64,000 bases of DNA from an uncultured Prevotellaceae bacterium (GTDB lineage: Bacteria > Bacteroidota > Bacteroidia > Bacteroidales > Bacteroidaceae), in the NCBI GenBank assembly GCA_900315455.1, contig OMZE01000005.1:62001-126000 (forward strand). The letters run 5' to 3'. The translations under genes were made by a program, and so were the position numbers. The notes under the pieces were generated by a model. The model did no database searches. It worked only from the letters and a program-made list of their open reading frames with translations, and was not told the DNA's origin. Shown here piece after piece: positions 9,281 to 19,510 of this stretch (the first letter of the stretch is position 1; each line of letters begins with the position of its first letter).

Positions 9281-10489
9281 ATGAGAAACAGACTGAACAT
9301 ACTTTTTTTCTGTGCCTTGATGATGGTAGGCACCGGGTTCGTCTCCTGTTCGGAAGATGACCTTGGTCCCAGCATCTTCGACACCAACGACTATCCACTC
9401 GACAAGACCAAATACTCCTTCCCCCTCGACACCTTCCTGAAGGTCAGTTTCCTGGAGCCTTACAACGTGAAGTTTATCTACCGCATGGAAGACATCGGTT
9501 CCGACATGACGAAGAACCTCACTCCTGCCGACTATTCGAAGAGCGTGCAATTGGCCGTGCTGGCGAAATACCTCTGGTATGACGTATACGAGAAGCACGG
9601 TACCGACCGGTTCTTGAAAGAGAACAGTCCCCGCATCATCCATGTCATCGGCTCTAAGAACCTGAACCCCAGTCAGGGAACAGAAATCCTGGGTGTGGCA
9701 GAGGGTGGTTTGAAGATTTCGCTCTACAACGTGAACAACCTCAACCCTGGCGACATCGACATGATGAACGAGTATTTCTTCAAGACGATGCACCACGAGT
9801 TTGGCCACATCCTTGACCAGACCCACCTGCGCCCCTCCGACTTCAACATGATTTCGCGCAGTTTCTACGATGCCTCGACATGGACCAACCTTCCCGACTC
9901 GATGGCTGCCGGCCGTGGCTTTGTGTCGCCCTACGCCGCCAGTGCTGCCGGTGAGGACTGGGTAGAGGTTCTCGCCAATTATATCACCAACGATTCGCTG
10001 ACCTGGGATGCCATGATGCGTGCTGCCGCCTTCGAATGGGAAGAGGTAGACATGACCATTGACGAATACCGCAAGCGTGCCATAGGTGCCAATCTCGACA
10101 CCGTGGGCTACTACCGTCAGCACGACAACGGTGAGGAGAAAGTGTACCGCAAGGTGTGCAAGCGCTACTCCGACGACTATGTGTCGCTCGACGAGGACGG
10201 CAACGTGCAGTGGGAGCATCCCGCCGGCGTGTTTGGCGACCAGGTGATTCTGCAGAAACTCGAGATGGTAGAGAAATGGATGAAGGAGCACTGGAACATC
10301 AACATCCACGACCTGCGCTATGAGGTGCAGCACCGCCAGTTTGCCACCAACCCCGACGGCACTTTCAAGATTGGTTTCAATGGCCGCTTGGTGAATCGTC
10401 TCACCGAGCCTTATGAGGGCGACCCCTCTATGACGCTGATGGACTATCTGGAGACATGGGTTACGAAATTCAAGAGTATACAACAATAA
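9281..10489 (+). CDS. Substrate-import-associated zinc metallohydrolase lipoprotein
   Basis: 402 residues, lipobox at Cys23. HExxH zinc site HEFGH at residues 172-176, preceded by another His. Length, lipoprotein signal and position right after a SusC/SusD pair match the described family of putative zinc metallohydrolase lipoproteins associated with TonB-linked import. It probably acts on the surface or in the periplasm on the imported material, perhaps as a protease; the substrate is unknown. It is in the middle of a tight operon (14 bases after susD, 9 bases before the next gene). Confidence 0.85.
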   Translation: MRNRLNILFFCALMMVGTGFVSCSEDDLGPSIFDTNDYPLDKTKYSFPLDTFLKVSFLEPYNVKFIYRMEDIGSDMTKNLTPADYSKSVQLAVLAKYLWYDVYEKHGTDRFLKENSPRIIHVIGSKNLNPSQGTEILGVAEGGLKISLYNVNNLNPGDIDMMNEYFFKTMHHEFGHILDQTHLRPSDFNMISRSFYDASTWTNLPDSMAAGRGFVSPYAASAAGEDWVEVLANYITNDSLTWDAMMRAAAFEWEEVDMTIDEYRKRAIGANLDTVGYYRQHDNGEEKVYRKVCKRYSDDYVSLDEDGNVQWEHPAGVFGDQVILQKLEMVEKWMKEHWNINIHDLRYEVQHRQFATNPDGTFKIGFNGRLVNRLTEPYEGDPSMTLMDYLETWVTKFKSIQQ

Positions 10490-10498
10490 GACATCGAC

Positions 10499-11902
10499 AT
10501 GAAAAAGATATTAAGCATTTCATTGATTCTGGCCGCCGCCCTCGCTTTCACCTCCTGTGTGAAGGAAGAGGAAGACATCTTCGACAAATCCGCTGCCGAG
10601 CGTCTGAATGAGGCCAGTGACTTGTATTCCAAGCGCCTGATGGCATCGCCCAACGGTTGGGCCATGCAGTTGTATCCCACCAACGAAGACGAATGGCCCT
10701 ACGGCAACGGCTATCTTGTGCTCTGCCGTTTCAACAAGGACTACTCCGTAGACGTGTCGATGAACAACATCTTCACCGACGGCACCTACTGGTCGGAATC
10801 TTCGCTTTGGGAAGTGCTCACCGACAATGGTCCTGTGCTGTCGTTCAACTCACACAACAAGTGCATCCATACCTTCAGCGACCCCTACGACATTTGGTTT
10901 ACCGGCACCGACAACAATGCCAACAACGAGTCGGGCACGGGTGTTGGCGGCGACTATGAGTTCATCATCGTCGACGCCCCCGAGGACGCCTCTTACATGA
11001 TGCTCAAGGGCAAGAAGCGCGGTACCTACAACCTGCTTACCCCCGTGGAAGAGGGGGTGAACTTTGAGGACTACCTCACCGACGTGAAAAACTTCCGCAA
11101 GACCTACTTCCCGATGAACGCCCCCACATTCGACGTGGTGCACTTCGGCGACAGTCTCTGCAAGTTGGAGATGACTTACCCCAGAGAGATGACAGAGAAT
11201 TCAGCAGCCAAGAACCTCGACTTCGACGGTCTGCCCAACATCTATCCCTATGACGGTGATGCCATCATCGACCAGAAGTTCAACACCTTCCTCATCACCA
11301 AGCGCGGCAACGACTACTACCTCCGTTTCCGCGACAAGATTCAAGTGAAGGACGTTACCGTGCAGGAATTCGTCTATCGCCCCGACAAAGACATTTTTGA
11401 GTCGGTCGACGACCCTGCCTTCTTCATCGAGGGCAACAACCCCTTCTCGTATTTCGCTTCTACTTTACAGGGCAGCGGTATAACATGGAAACTCAGTGAA
11501 GAAGCCGGTTCGCTCACCAGTGGCGCTGAAAGTTATTTCAATTCTATCAGCACCAAGAAAGACCCCTATGCATTCAAATGGGTACAACTGCAACCCACAA
11601 GCGATGGCATCAAGTTGGGTATCATGTATGAGTATAAGAAAAAGATGACTGGCATGAAGTATTTGTACCACTTCGACACCTCCGGTGGCAAGTTCAAACT
11701 CACTTATGACCAGCCTACTGGTGATAATACACAGGAATTGAACACATCGACATCCGCTCTCACCATTCCTGCCATCAAAGCCATTGTCGACTACTTTAAC
11801 CAAGAGTTTGATGTGAATGCAGCCACCACGGCATTCAACCTGAACAGCGTGAAACTGGCCTCTGCATCCAACTCCGGTTCATGGGTCATCCTCTCAAGAT
11901 AA
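10499..11902 (+). CDS. DUF4302-type lipoprotein
   Basis: 467 residues, lipobox at Cys20 (ALAFTSC). The N-terminal region (ASDLYSKRLMASPNGWAMQ, then YLVLCRFNKDYSVDVSMNN) matches what I know of DUF4302 proteins, which recur beside SusC/SusD and HExxH lipoproteins in Bacteroidetes. Biochemical function is unknown. Surface substrate binding is plausible from context. Starts 9 bases after the metallohydrolase gene. Confidence 0.8.
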   Translation: MKKILSISLILAAALAFTSCVKEEEDIFDKSAAERLNEASDLYSKRLMASPNGWAMQLYPTNEDEWPYGNGYLVLCRFNKDYSVDVSMNNIFTDGTYWSESSLWEVLTDNGPVLSFNSHNKCIHTFSDPYDIWFTGTDNNANNESGTGVGGDYEFIIVDAPEDASYMMLKGKKRGTYNLLTPVEEGVNFEDYLTDVKNFRKTYFPMNAPTFDVVHFGDSLCKLEMTYPREMTENSAAKNLDFDGLPNIYPYDGDAIIDQKFNTFLITKRGNDYYLRFRDKIQVKDVTVQEFVYRPDKDIFESVDDPAFFIEGNNPFSYFASTLQGSGITWKLSEEAGSLTSGAESYFNSISTKKDPYAFKWVQLQPTSDGIKLGIMYEYKKKMTGMKYLYHFDTSGGKFKLTYDQPTGDNTQELNTSTSALTIPAIKAIVDYFNQEFDVNAATTAFNLNSVKLASASNSGSWVILSR

Positions 11903-11924
11903 TTTTCTAATCATTTTAATTATA

Positions 11925-13736
11925 ATGCGTATGAAAAAATTTTTATTCCTTTCTTTGGCACTTACCTGTGCCTTGGCGGGCTATGCCCAGAAGCCAACAG
12001 TAAAAGACGGCTACATCACGAAGAGCCAGATGAAAGACCTGCCCAACCAGAAGATGGAGCGTGCAGACCTCAGTGTTTCTTCACACCAGCGCCGTGCTGT
12101 CACTGATGGCGTTTACTACACCATGCCCGGTGGCCTGTTCGCAGCATGGGGTACCGACGGCAGTGGCTACATCGTTTCGCAAGTAGTGTTGCCACCGTTT
12201 GTGGAGACCACCTTCAAGAACATGAAGACCGACAAGTCGCAAAACGTTTGGACGATGAACGGAAACGACCTTACCGAGATGCAAGACGAGAACGGCGACA
12301 TCGTCACTACCTGGAACCCCATGGGTATGTGGTACACCTTCGGTCTTGGCACCAAAGGCAAGACGACCTCTTACCAGTGGAACGAAGACAACTATTGGGT
12401 AAAGAGTGGTTCTTACACCACCAACGACCTCTCTGTCATCTCCACCTACAGCATGTATGGCGACACCCGACTCATGCTCTCTGCTACCGACATGCACGGC
12501 AGCCGTCTGAGTGGCAAGAACTATGCCCGCAACACACTGTCGGGCTGGGGTTTCCTGAGCACCGACTTCCTGTTTGGTACTGGTGATGCCAACGATTCCA
12601 CCAAGCCCGACTATACTCCCGACATTGCCTACGGCTTCGCCCAGGAGTACAACGCTCTCCTTGCTCCCCTCTACATCGACGAGATTCATGTGATGGGTCT
12701 TACCTACAATGATTACGGTCCCATCCCCGAGGGCAAATCACTGAAGGCATACATCATGCTGGTAGACACCTTAGACAACACCACTGAGACGATAGCCACC
12801 TTCGAGGCACTCGCTGGCGACACCATCGACTTTGCGGAGTCATCTGCCAACTGGGGTCCTGAAGGCAGTCCCAATGAGAACAAGACTGCTTATTTTGGAA
12901 CTGTAGTGTTCAGGAACACTGAGACGATTTCCGACATCTTCGGCAACGTTTATCCCATTCCCGCAGCAGTTCCCGCCGGCAAGGTTTGGCGCATCCAGTT
13001 TGAGGGTGTGAACGAAGAGGGTGTATGTCTCGGCGTTTACGGTGTGGTGAACAGCGACGTGGAGGACTCCTACATTTCACGAGGCATTGTGCTCACCGAG
13101 CAGGGCTATGCTTATCATTACTCCTCGTCACCTATCTCTCCCGCCATCGAACTTCTTGGCCAGTTTGAGATGATTGACGTGGTAGAGAAAGACTTCCTCA
13201 ACTTTGAGAGCGAGGCTGACTTCCCCGCCGACAAGTTCAACGGCTGGAATGTGCTGCGCGTGTCGGCCGACGGCCAGACCGTGAGCACCGATGGTCTTGA
13301 GGGCAGCAACTACGACATGGGTTGTGCCTTTGTAGGTACCACCGTGCCTTGGTTTGACGAGGGTGGCAGCAGCAACTATGACCTTTCGTTCGAAAACACT
13401 CCCGACTGGGTGACCGAGGTACAGGTTGACACCACCTACTACAATGGTGACAACATCACTGGTTACAACTTGGTTATCCCCGTTTGCGAGCCTCTGCCAG
13501 AGGGTGTGACCGGCCGTCAGTGCGCCATCGACATCGTTGGTACTGCCGATATCCCCGGCAACCACAAACTCATCATCCTCCAGGGTGACGCCGACCTCAA
13601 TGGCATCACTGACATTGTACGTCAGGAAGGCCGCAAGAGCGACAACAGAATTTACGGCCTTGGTGGCCAGCGCCTGTCGAAGCCTGTTTCGGGTCAGTTG
13701 TTCATCAAGAACGGTATGAAATTCATCAAGAAATAG
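11925..13736 (+). CDS. Secreted protein of unknown function with conserved C-terminal tail
   Basis: 603 residues with a cleavable signal peptide ending near AGYAQ (starts at 11925 and 11931 are both possible). No family recognised; the body is beta-rich. The last ~30 residues (IYGLGGQRLSKP...LFIKNGMKFIKK) resemble the C-terminal tails of the two M6 proteases nearby, which end in similar GVYTVTGQ/GIYTVGGQ...VVVK/KVLVK sequences. This suggests a shared export or surface-anchoring signal. It is 22 bases after the DUF4302 gene and is the last gene of the locus, followed by a terminator. Confidence 0.75.
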   Translation: MRMKKFLFLSLALTCALAGYAQKPTVKDGYITKSQMKDLPNQKMERADLSVSSHQRRAVTDGVYYTMPGGLFAAWGTDGSGYIVSQVVLPPFVETTFKNMKTDKSQNVWTMNGNDLTEMQDENGDIVTTWNPMGMWYTFGLGTKGKTTSYQWNEDNYWVKSGSYTTNDLSVISTYSMYGDTRLMLSATDMHGSRLSGKNYARNTLSGWGFLSTDFLFGTGDANDSTKPDYTPDIAYGFAQEYNALLAPLYIDEIHVMGLTYNDYGPIPEGKSLKAYIMLVDTLDNTTETIATFEALAGDTIDFAESSANWGPEGSPNENKTAYFGTVVFRNTETISDIFGNVYPIPAAVPAGKVWRIQFEGVNEEGVCLGVYGVVNSDVEDSYISRGIVLTEQGYAYHYSSSPISPAIELLGQFEMIDVVEKDFLNFESEADFPADKFNGWNVLRVSADGQTVSTDGLEGSNYDMGCAFVGTTVPWFDEGGSSNYDLSFENTPDWVTEVQVDTTYYNGDNITGYNLVIPVCEPLPEGVTGRQCAIDIVGTADIPGNHKLIILQGDADLNGITDIVRQEGRKSDNRIYGLGGQRLSKPVSGQLFIKNGMKFIKK

Positions 13737-13774
13737 CCGTCTGTAAAGACAGACATCTGTTTCTTTCAACTACG

Positions 13775-13808
13775 AAAAAACTCCTGCCTAAAAAGACAGG
13801 AGTTTTTT
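13775..13808. terminator. Bidirectional terminator
   Basis: Arms AAAAAACTCCTG (13775-13786) and CAGGAGTTTTTT (13797-13808), with T-runs on both strands, between convergent genes. Confidence 0.85.
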
Positions 13809-13828
13809 CATATCCGATATGATGATGG

Positions 13829-15934
13829 TCACTTTACCACCACTTTCTTTCCATCCACGATATAGATGCCTTTGCCTTGCGGGTGGTCACCCACAAACTG
13901 TCCGGTAACGGTATAGACACCTGTATTGTTCTTGCGTTTCCCAGAAATGACGGGCTGTATGCCATTGGTATCCTTTCTCTTTGCATAGATACGGATGTTG
14001 TCGCCTTGGTCTTTGTAGCAGGTGAAGGCTGTATTCTCTACGTTGTAGCGGATATTCTTATTGCTGTTCTTCGTCTGGAACGCGATGACGGCATTACCAT
14101 CTTCGATGCTGATGGTAGCGGCAGCCATGCTGCCCGGCTTGGCTGTGGCGATAAGTTTCTCGCCCGAAGCAGCAGAAGTGAGGTATAAGTCGCCAACCAT
14201 CAATGCCCACATGCCATTTGCGGTTTTCTTGAGCACCACTTCCTGTATGCTCTCCTCGGCGAGTATGGTGGTTTCATTGAGCACGTTCACAGTGACGCCA
14301 ATACGCTGTTCGGTGGTCTGTGTCTTCCCCATGGCCACGGCATCAGCCACATTCACCAGCACCACGGTATCACCTTCCTGGAGCAGGTCTACGTTGCTTA
14401 CCAATTCATACTCCTGCCCTTCTACAGGCTTATAGGTGTATTCCGCGTCATTCCCCATGATGTTGAAAGAAATGGTGCGGTCGGCATGTTTCATCACCTT
14501 GTAGATGGGCACGGTGCTGCATTCGGTATTGTTGAAGTAATTCCATGTTTCCTTGTTGACCACGGCATTTCCATAGAGATTCGACTGTGAGGCTGAGTAA
14601 AAGAGAGCCGCGTTATCTGCAGCCATTACGCATGCCCTTTTCGATGCTTTCACGTTGTTGAGCGTATTGTTTCCCCACTTGTCCTTGGAATACGCAAATC
14701 TTGTGACCAGAAGTCCGCTGCCCATTTCCGCAGCAGCCCATTCGGTACGCTGCCTGTTCTCGAAGATGAAATATTCCTTGTCGTTACCGGGTTTTCGGTA
14801 AAGCACAGCCGGCACGCTGCCCTCCACGTCCGGGTCGCCCAGGACGACACCCTGCGGTGAAGTAATCTCAGGGATGGTGAGCCATCCCAGATAACTGCGC
14901 TCATAAGCCGTGTATCCCACCGGTGACCTACCATTGTTGATCATACATCCTGTGTCCATGACGCTCCAGTTGCCGAAAGGCGACTCGTCCTCATAACTAT
15001 AGTTGGTGCAATAGAAGTCGGGCAATCCGAGTCCATGTCCAAACTCATGGCAGAAGGTGCCGATACCGTCGAGACCGCCATAATAACTCAGTTCGTTGCC
15101 CACGAAATAGGACTTGAAACTATATCCTGAAATCGTGGAAGTCCACGACGACAGGTCGAGTTGGTGTGGCCAGATGGTGTTTTCGTCTCCCCCACTCGAC
15201 TCCCCGAGTCCGGCATAGATAAGGCTTACCAAGGGTACGCTCTTTCCCACATAGTACTGCGAGAAGTCCACCCCCTGGTCCACAGCCAGTCCGACTGCTT
15301 CCCTCACCATTGCCAACACCCCCTTGTCGTTGCCGTCTTTGTCGTTGCCTCCATATTCAGCATAACCTTTCGACAAGGTGACCTTTGCCACCACGGGGAA
15401 ATGCGGATTGAAGATGCCGAAACTCTGTGCGAGGAAATAATCGCGAGCCGACCCCACACATTGGCTTTCGTCACTATATCCCTCCTCGTTGAAGTAGCGG
15501 TCCATCTTCTCGATGTCGTTCTCCTCCTTGAAGGTCTTGTCGGCGAAATCGACGAGAATGACGGGAATGGTCACTTCGCCGATGCTACCCACCGACCCCA
15601 TTCCACTTTTCCCGTATTCCCCCAATCCATCTTCTGTGGAAGAATAATGACTTCTCTGCTGTCCGGTGTTTCCCCTGACCCTGGCCTTGTTGGTCTCTGC
15701 CCTGCTGAGCAAACTCTCCCTTTGCGTTAGTACATATTCTCCACTCTCATTCTTGATGAAACATCTTCCATCGCTGGCTTGCCAGAAATGCATGTACTCA
15801 TTGCCGCGCAGTTCCACCTGCAACTGCGTTCCGTCACCCAGTGTGACCGTGCGCCAAATGCCCCGCCTTGCAGGAATAGCGCTCACAGCCATGACGCATA
15901 CCGACATGACCACGGTAATCAATAATTTTTTCAT
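13829..15934 (-). CDS. Secreted M6-family-like metalloprotease
   Basis: 701 residues. Signal peptide about 1-19, then the typical M6 N-terminal segment (PARRGIWRTVTLGDGTQL...). Zinc site HEFGH at 296-300 in the context TFCHEFGHGLGLPDFY, plus IWPHQ about 40 residues before. The C-terminal ~150 residues form an accessory domain ending in a tail (GVYTVTGQFVGDHP...GIYIVDGKKVVVK) similar to its neighbours. It should degrade proteins outside the cell. It is divergent from a second M6-type protease. Confidence 0.9.
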   Translation of the reverse strand: MKKLLITVVMSVCVMAVSAIPARRGIWRTVTLGDGTQLQVELRGNEYMHFWQASDGRCFIKNESGEYVLTQRESLLSRAETNKARVRGNTGQQRSHYSSTEDGLGEYGKSGMGSVGSIGEVTIPVILVDFADKTFKEENDIEKMDRYFNEEGYSDESQCVGSARDYFLAQSFGIFNPHFPVVAKVTLSKGYAEYGGNDKDGNDKGVLAMVREAVGLAVDQGVDFSQYYVGKSVPLVSLIYAGLGESSGGDENTIWPHQLDLSSWTSTISGYSFKSYFVGNELSYYGGLDGIGTFCHEFGHGLGLPDFYCTNYSYEDESPFGNWSVMDTGCMINNGRSPVGYTAYERSYLGWLTIPEITSPQGVVLGDPDVEGSVPAVLYRKPGNDKEYFIFENRQRTEWAAAEMGSGLLVTRFAYSKDKWGNNTLNNVKASKRACVMAADNAALFYSASQSNLYGNAVVNKETWNYFNNTECSTVPIYKVMKHADRTISFNIMGNDAEYTYKPVEGQEYELVSNVDLLQEGDTVVLVNVADAVAMGKTQTTEQRIGVTVNVLNETTILAEESIQEVVLKKTANGMWALMVGDLYLTSAASGEKLIATAKPGSMAAATISIEDGNAVIAFQTKNSNKNIRYNVENTAFTCYKDQGDNIRIYAKRKDTNGIQPVISGKRKNNTGVYTVTGQFVGDHPQGKGIYIVDGKKVVVK

Positions 15935-15991
15935 GTATGGTAATGATTGATAATTAACTGTGTTTTTTCACCTCTAAGGTGTCTTACCATG

Positions 15992-15999
15992 CAAAATTA
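15992..15999 (-). promoter_or_regulatory. Putative -7 element for the minus-strand M6 protease
   Basis: Reads TAATTTTG on the minus strand (consensus TAnnTTTG), 58 bases upstream of the start at 15934. Confidence 0.5.
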
Positions 16000-16105
16000 A
16001 AACAAACCTCTAACATTTCCATGGAAAATAACCACTTTTTTATGGATTCCTTCCTATATTTCAAAAAAAGGCAAATAAAAACGACAATATACGGGAAAAA
16101 AACAC

Positions 16106-16113
16106 TACCTTTG
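16106..16113 (+). promoter_or_regulatory. Putative -7 element for the plus-strand M6 protease
   Basis: TACCTTTG at 16106-16113, about 84 bases upstream of the start at 16197. Its position makes the in-frame ATG at 16119 an unlikely start. Confidence 0.45.
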
Positions 16114-16196
16114 CCGTAATGCGATGCCATCTTCCGGGTGTATGCATCCTTATTATCTTTCGACACCTTTTTCCATCCCTCTGCGGCATAAAACAT

Positions 16197-17960
16197 ATGA
16201 TAAAAAGAGTACTGTTTGTCCTTCTCATGGCCTCGTTGGTGACGATGGCCCATGCCGTTCCAGCCCTGAGCGTTTGGCACACCTATCATCAGAGCGACGG
16301 CACTGAGGTCCAACTCATGCTCCTGGGTGATGAGAACTTCCACTACTTCATTACCACCGACAACATTGCCGTGGTGGAAGAAGGCGGAAGTTATTACTAT
16401 GCCGATGTCACCGCCGAGCGGCTCACCGCCACCAAGATGCTTGCCCATTCGCCGGCATCGCGCACTGCCGTCGAGACGGCAGCCATCACACAGTTGGGCA
16501 ACACCCCATCTAATCTCCGCCGCATCCGCAGCAACATGCCACAGGTGACGCAGCCCCGAAGAGTAGGCGACCCCATGGCCAACCTCACTGGCAGCAAGCG
16601 CGGATTGGTGATACTGGTGAGTTTCGACGACCTGGACTTCTGGAGCCCTGATGCCAACGCCGTCTATTTCGCCATGACCAATACCGAGGGCTACACCAAC
16701 AACTATGGCGCCATCGGCAGTGTGCACGACTACTTCCTTGCCCAGAGCAACGGGGTGTTCGACCTCACCTTCGATGTTGTCGGCCCTTACAAGACCCCCG
16801 AGAGCGTGACCTACTATGGTGAGAACGCCAATGGCGGTGACCAGCGTAGCCGACTGATAGAATTTGTGAAATTTGCCTGCGAGTCGGCCGATGCCGATGT
16901 CGACTACAAGGACTACGACTGGGATGGTGACGGTGAGGTAGAGCAAGTGTTCATCCTCTTCGCCGGCAAGGGCGAGGCCAATGGTGGCGAGAGTTATACC
17001 ATCTGGCCCCATGAGTCGCAGTTGGGCGGAAATCCACCTTTCATTCTTGATGATGTGATGATCAACACCTATGCGTGCAGCGAGGAACTGAACAGCGCCA
17101 ACCAGTATTCCGGCATCGGCACATTCTGCCATGAGTTCTCCCACTGCATGGGCTTGCCCGACCTCTACGATACGGCAGCCAACAGCGGAGGGGCGATGAT
17201 GAACTACGGCATGGGGTCGTGGGACGTGATGTGCAAAGGCAGTTACAACAGCAGCGGCTGGATTCCCGCCTCATATACCGGCTACGAGCGTCATTTCTGC
17301 TCATGGCTCGACTACAAGGAACTGAGCGACCCCTGCAAGGTGCAAGACCTCGCACCTTTGGCAGACAATGGTGACGTGTTTGTGTGCTACAATCCCGCCA
17401 ACTCCGATGAATATTACCTTTTCGAGCACCGCAACAACGCTGTGGGTTGGGACAAGGGTGTTGCCGGGAGAGGCTTGCTCATCTACCATGTGAACTACAT
17501 TGCCGGCCGTTGGCACAACAACACGGTAAACTCCTCTATCTTCAGCGAGCCCTGCCTCACCGTAACGCCAGCCGACAATACCGCCACTGATTTTACCGAG
17601 AGCGGAGACCTATATCCTTATACTTCGGGCGGTGTAGCCAACAACAGGTTTGCCGACAACACCTCTCCTGCCGACATTCTCTACACCCCCAATACCGACG
17701 GCACCAACCTCTTGCACATCAAACTCAGCAAGATAGCCTATACCACTAAATCGAAGACCGTCTCGTTCACGTTCAACGACGGCACAGACGTTTACAATGG
17801 CATCGACGCCCTCGGCTTACCTGCCCCCATAGCGACCGGCATCTACACCGTTGGCGGTCAGCGCCTTGATGCCGCTGCCGGTGGAGCAGGAACCTTGCCC
17901 CAAGGTTTCTACATCGTGAAGTCTGCCGACGGGAGCACCCGGAAAGTGTTGGTGAAATGA
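16197..17960 (+). CDS. Secreted M6-family-like metalloprotease
   Basis: 587 residues from the ATG at 16197, which opens a signal peptide (MIKRVLFVLLMASLVTMAHA). An upstream in-frame ATG would add 26 residues before it. Zinc site HEFSH at 312-316 (CHEFSHCMGLPDLYD); IWPHE at about 269-273; an acidic DYDWDGDGE loop near 239-247 could bind calcium. The C-terminus carries a GIYTVGGQRLDAA...KVLVK tail like the other secreted proteins here. It is related to the divergent M6 protease but shorter. Likely an extracellular protease feeding the upstream uptake locus. Confidence 0.9.
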   Translation: MIKRVLFVLLMASLVTMAHAVPALSVWHTYHQSDGTEVQLMLLGDENFHYFITTDNIAVVEEGGSYYYADVTAERLTATKMLAHSPASRTAVETAAITQLGNTPSNLRRIRSNMPQVTQPRRVGDPMANLTGSKRGLVILVSFDDLDFWSPDANAVYFAMTNTEGYTNNYGAIGSVHDYFLAQSNGVFDLTFDVVGPYKTPESVTYYGENANGGDQRSRLIEFVKFACESADADVDYKDYDWDGDGEVEQVFILFAGKGEANGGESYTIWPHESQLGGNPPFILDDVMINTYACSEELNSANQYSGIGTFCHEFSHCMGLPDLYDTAANSGGAMMNYGMGSWDVMCKGSYNSSGWIPASYTGYERHFCSWLDYKELSDPCKVQDLAPLADNGDVFVCYNPANSDEYYLFEHRNNAVGWDKGVAGRGLLIYHVNYIAGRWHNNTVNSSIFSEPCLTVTPADNTATDFTESGDLYPYTSGGVANNRFADNTSPADILYTPNTDGTNLLHIKLSKIAYTTKSKTVSFTFNDGTDVYNGIDALGLPAPIATGIYTVGGQRLDAAAGGAGTLPQGFYIVKSADGSTRKVLVK

Positions 17961-18013
17961 CGTCATCCATCCGAAATCATAATCTTAAATAACATAACAA
18001 AAATTTCAAACAA

Positions 18014-19477
18014 ATGCAACAAGGCAGTAAAATCTATCTTTTCTCCATCGTATTAGTAGCCGTCTTGGGCGGTCTGCTATTCGGTTACGACACCGCTGTG
18101 ATTTCTGGTGCCGAAAAAGGTCTCCAAGCATTCTTCATGGAAGCGAAAGACTTCTCTTACACCGACAAATGGCATGGTTTCACCTCTGCGTCGGCCCTCA
18201 TCGGCTGTATCATCGGTTCGGCCATCTCTGGCCTGCTTGCCACCAACCTTGGCCGTAAGAAGTCGCTCATCATCGCCGGTCTGCTGTTCTTCATCTCGGC
18301 TCTCGGCTCAATGAAACCCGAATTCCTGTTCTTTGAGTACGGCAAGCCCACCTACTCGCTGCTCATCATGTTCAACATCTACCGCGTAATCGGTGGTGTT
18401 GGTGTAGGTCTGGCTTCTGCCATCTGCCCGATGTACATCGGCGAGGTGGCTCCCTCCAACATCCGCGGCATGCTCGTGAGTTGGAACCAGTTTGCCATCA
18501 TCTTCGGTCAGTTAGTGGTCTATTTCGTCAACTTCTTCATTCTGGGCGACCATATCCAGCCTATGGTGGAGGAGATGGGCAAAGGCATTGCCGCCATCAC
18601 CCCCGAAGCACAGTGGACCGTTACTACCGGTTGGCGCTACATGTTTGGTTCCGAGGCTGTCCCGGCAGGTCTCTTCGCCCTGCTTATCTGCTTCGTTCCC
18701 GAGACGCCGCGCTACCTGGTGAGTATTGGTCAGGACGAGAAAGCCCTTGGCATCCTCTCGAAGATCAACGGTTCGGAGAAAGCGACACAGATTCTCAAGA
18801 ATATCAAGGAGACGATGACCGTGAAGACCGAGAAACTGATGACCTACGGTGCCTTGTGCATCTTCGTGGGTATCATGCTCTCCGTGTTCCAGCAGGCTGT
18901 GGGCATCAACGCTGTGCTCTACTATGCTCCGCGTATCTTCGGTGACATGGGTATGGAGAACCCGATGATGGTGACCGTGTTTATGGGTGTCATCAACATT
19001 CTGTTTACCTTGGTAGCCATCTTCACCGTGGAGAAATGGGGACGCAAGCCCCTGCTCATCTACGGTTCGCTGGGTATGGCTCTCGGTGCCTTCGGTGTAG
19101 CCGTCACCTTCGGCCACCCGGGCATGGAACTTGTGACAGCCATCTCCATCATGGTCTACTCTGCCTCGTTCATGTTCTCGTGGGGTCCCATCTGCTGGGT
19201 GCTCATCTCCGAGATTTTCCCGAACACCATCCGTGGTGCTGCCGTGGCCATTGCCGTAGCATTCCAGTGGATTTTCAACTTCATCGTGTCGAGCACCTTT
19301 GTGCCGATGTTCAACATGCACCTCACCGAGGGTGATGACTTCGGGCATTGGTTCACCTATGGTCTCTATGGCATCATCTGTGTGATTGCCGCTATCTTCG
19401 TCTGGCGCCTGGTACCCGAGACCAAGGGCAAGACGTTGGAGGACATGACGAAAATGTGGAAGGACAGGATGAAATAA
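18014..19477 (+). CDS. MFS sugar:H+ symporter (XylE-like sugar porter)
   Basis: 487 residues with 12 predicted membrane helices. Sugar-porter signatures: GGLLFGYDTAVISGA in helix 1, the GRKKS loop after helix 2, PETPRYL before the central loop, QQAVGIN in helix 7, and PETKGKTLED at the C-terminal end. It should import a monosaccharide with protons across the inner membrane; the exact sugar cannot be told from the sequence. It follows the M6 protease by 53 bases and could share its transcript. Confidence 0.9.
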   Translation: MQQGSKIYLFSIVLVAVLGGLLFGYDTAVISGAEKGLQAFFMEAKDFSYTDKWHGFTSASALIGCIIGSAISGLLATNLGRKKSLIIAGLLFFISALGSMKPEFLFFEYGKPTYSLLIMFNIYRVIGGVGVGLASAICPMYIGEVAPSNIRGMLVSWNQFAIIFGQLVVYFVNFFILGDHIQPMVEEMGKGIAAITPEAQWTVTTGWRYMFGSEAVPAGLFALLICFVPETPRYLVSIGQDEKALGILSKINGSEKATQILKNIKETMTVKTEKLMTYGALCIFVGIMLSVFQQAVGINAVLYYAPRIFGDMGMENPMMVTVFMGVINILFTLVAIFTVEKWGRKPLLIYGSLGMALGAFGVAVTFGHPGMELVTAISIMVYSASFMFSWGPICWVLISEIFPNTIRGAAVAIAVAFQWIFNFIVSSTFVPMFNMHLTEGDDFGHWFTYGLYGIICVIAAIFVWRLVPETKGKTLEDMTKMWKDRMK

Positions 19478-19510
19478 CCTTTCGCACCCAATCCATATTT
19501 CATAAAAGAC

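Noticed and set aside
9263-10486. 407-residue open frame opposite the HExxH lipoprotein gene
   Set aside because: No signal, no motif, antisense-type composition; the plus-strand gene has a lipobox and zinc site.
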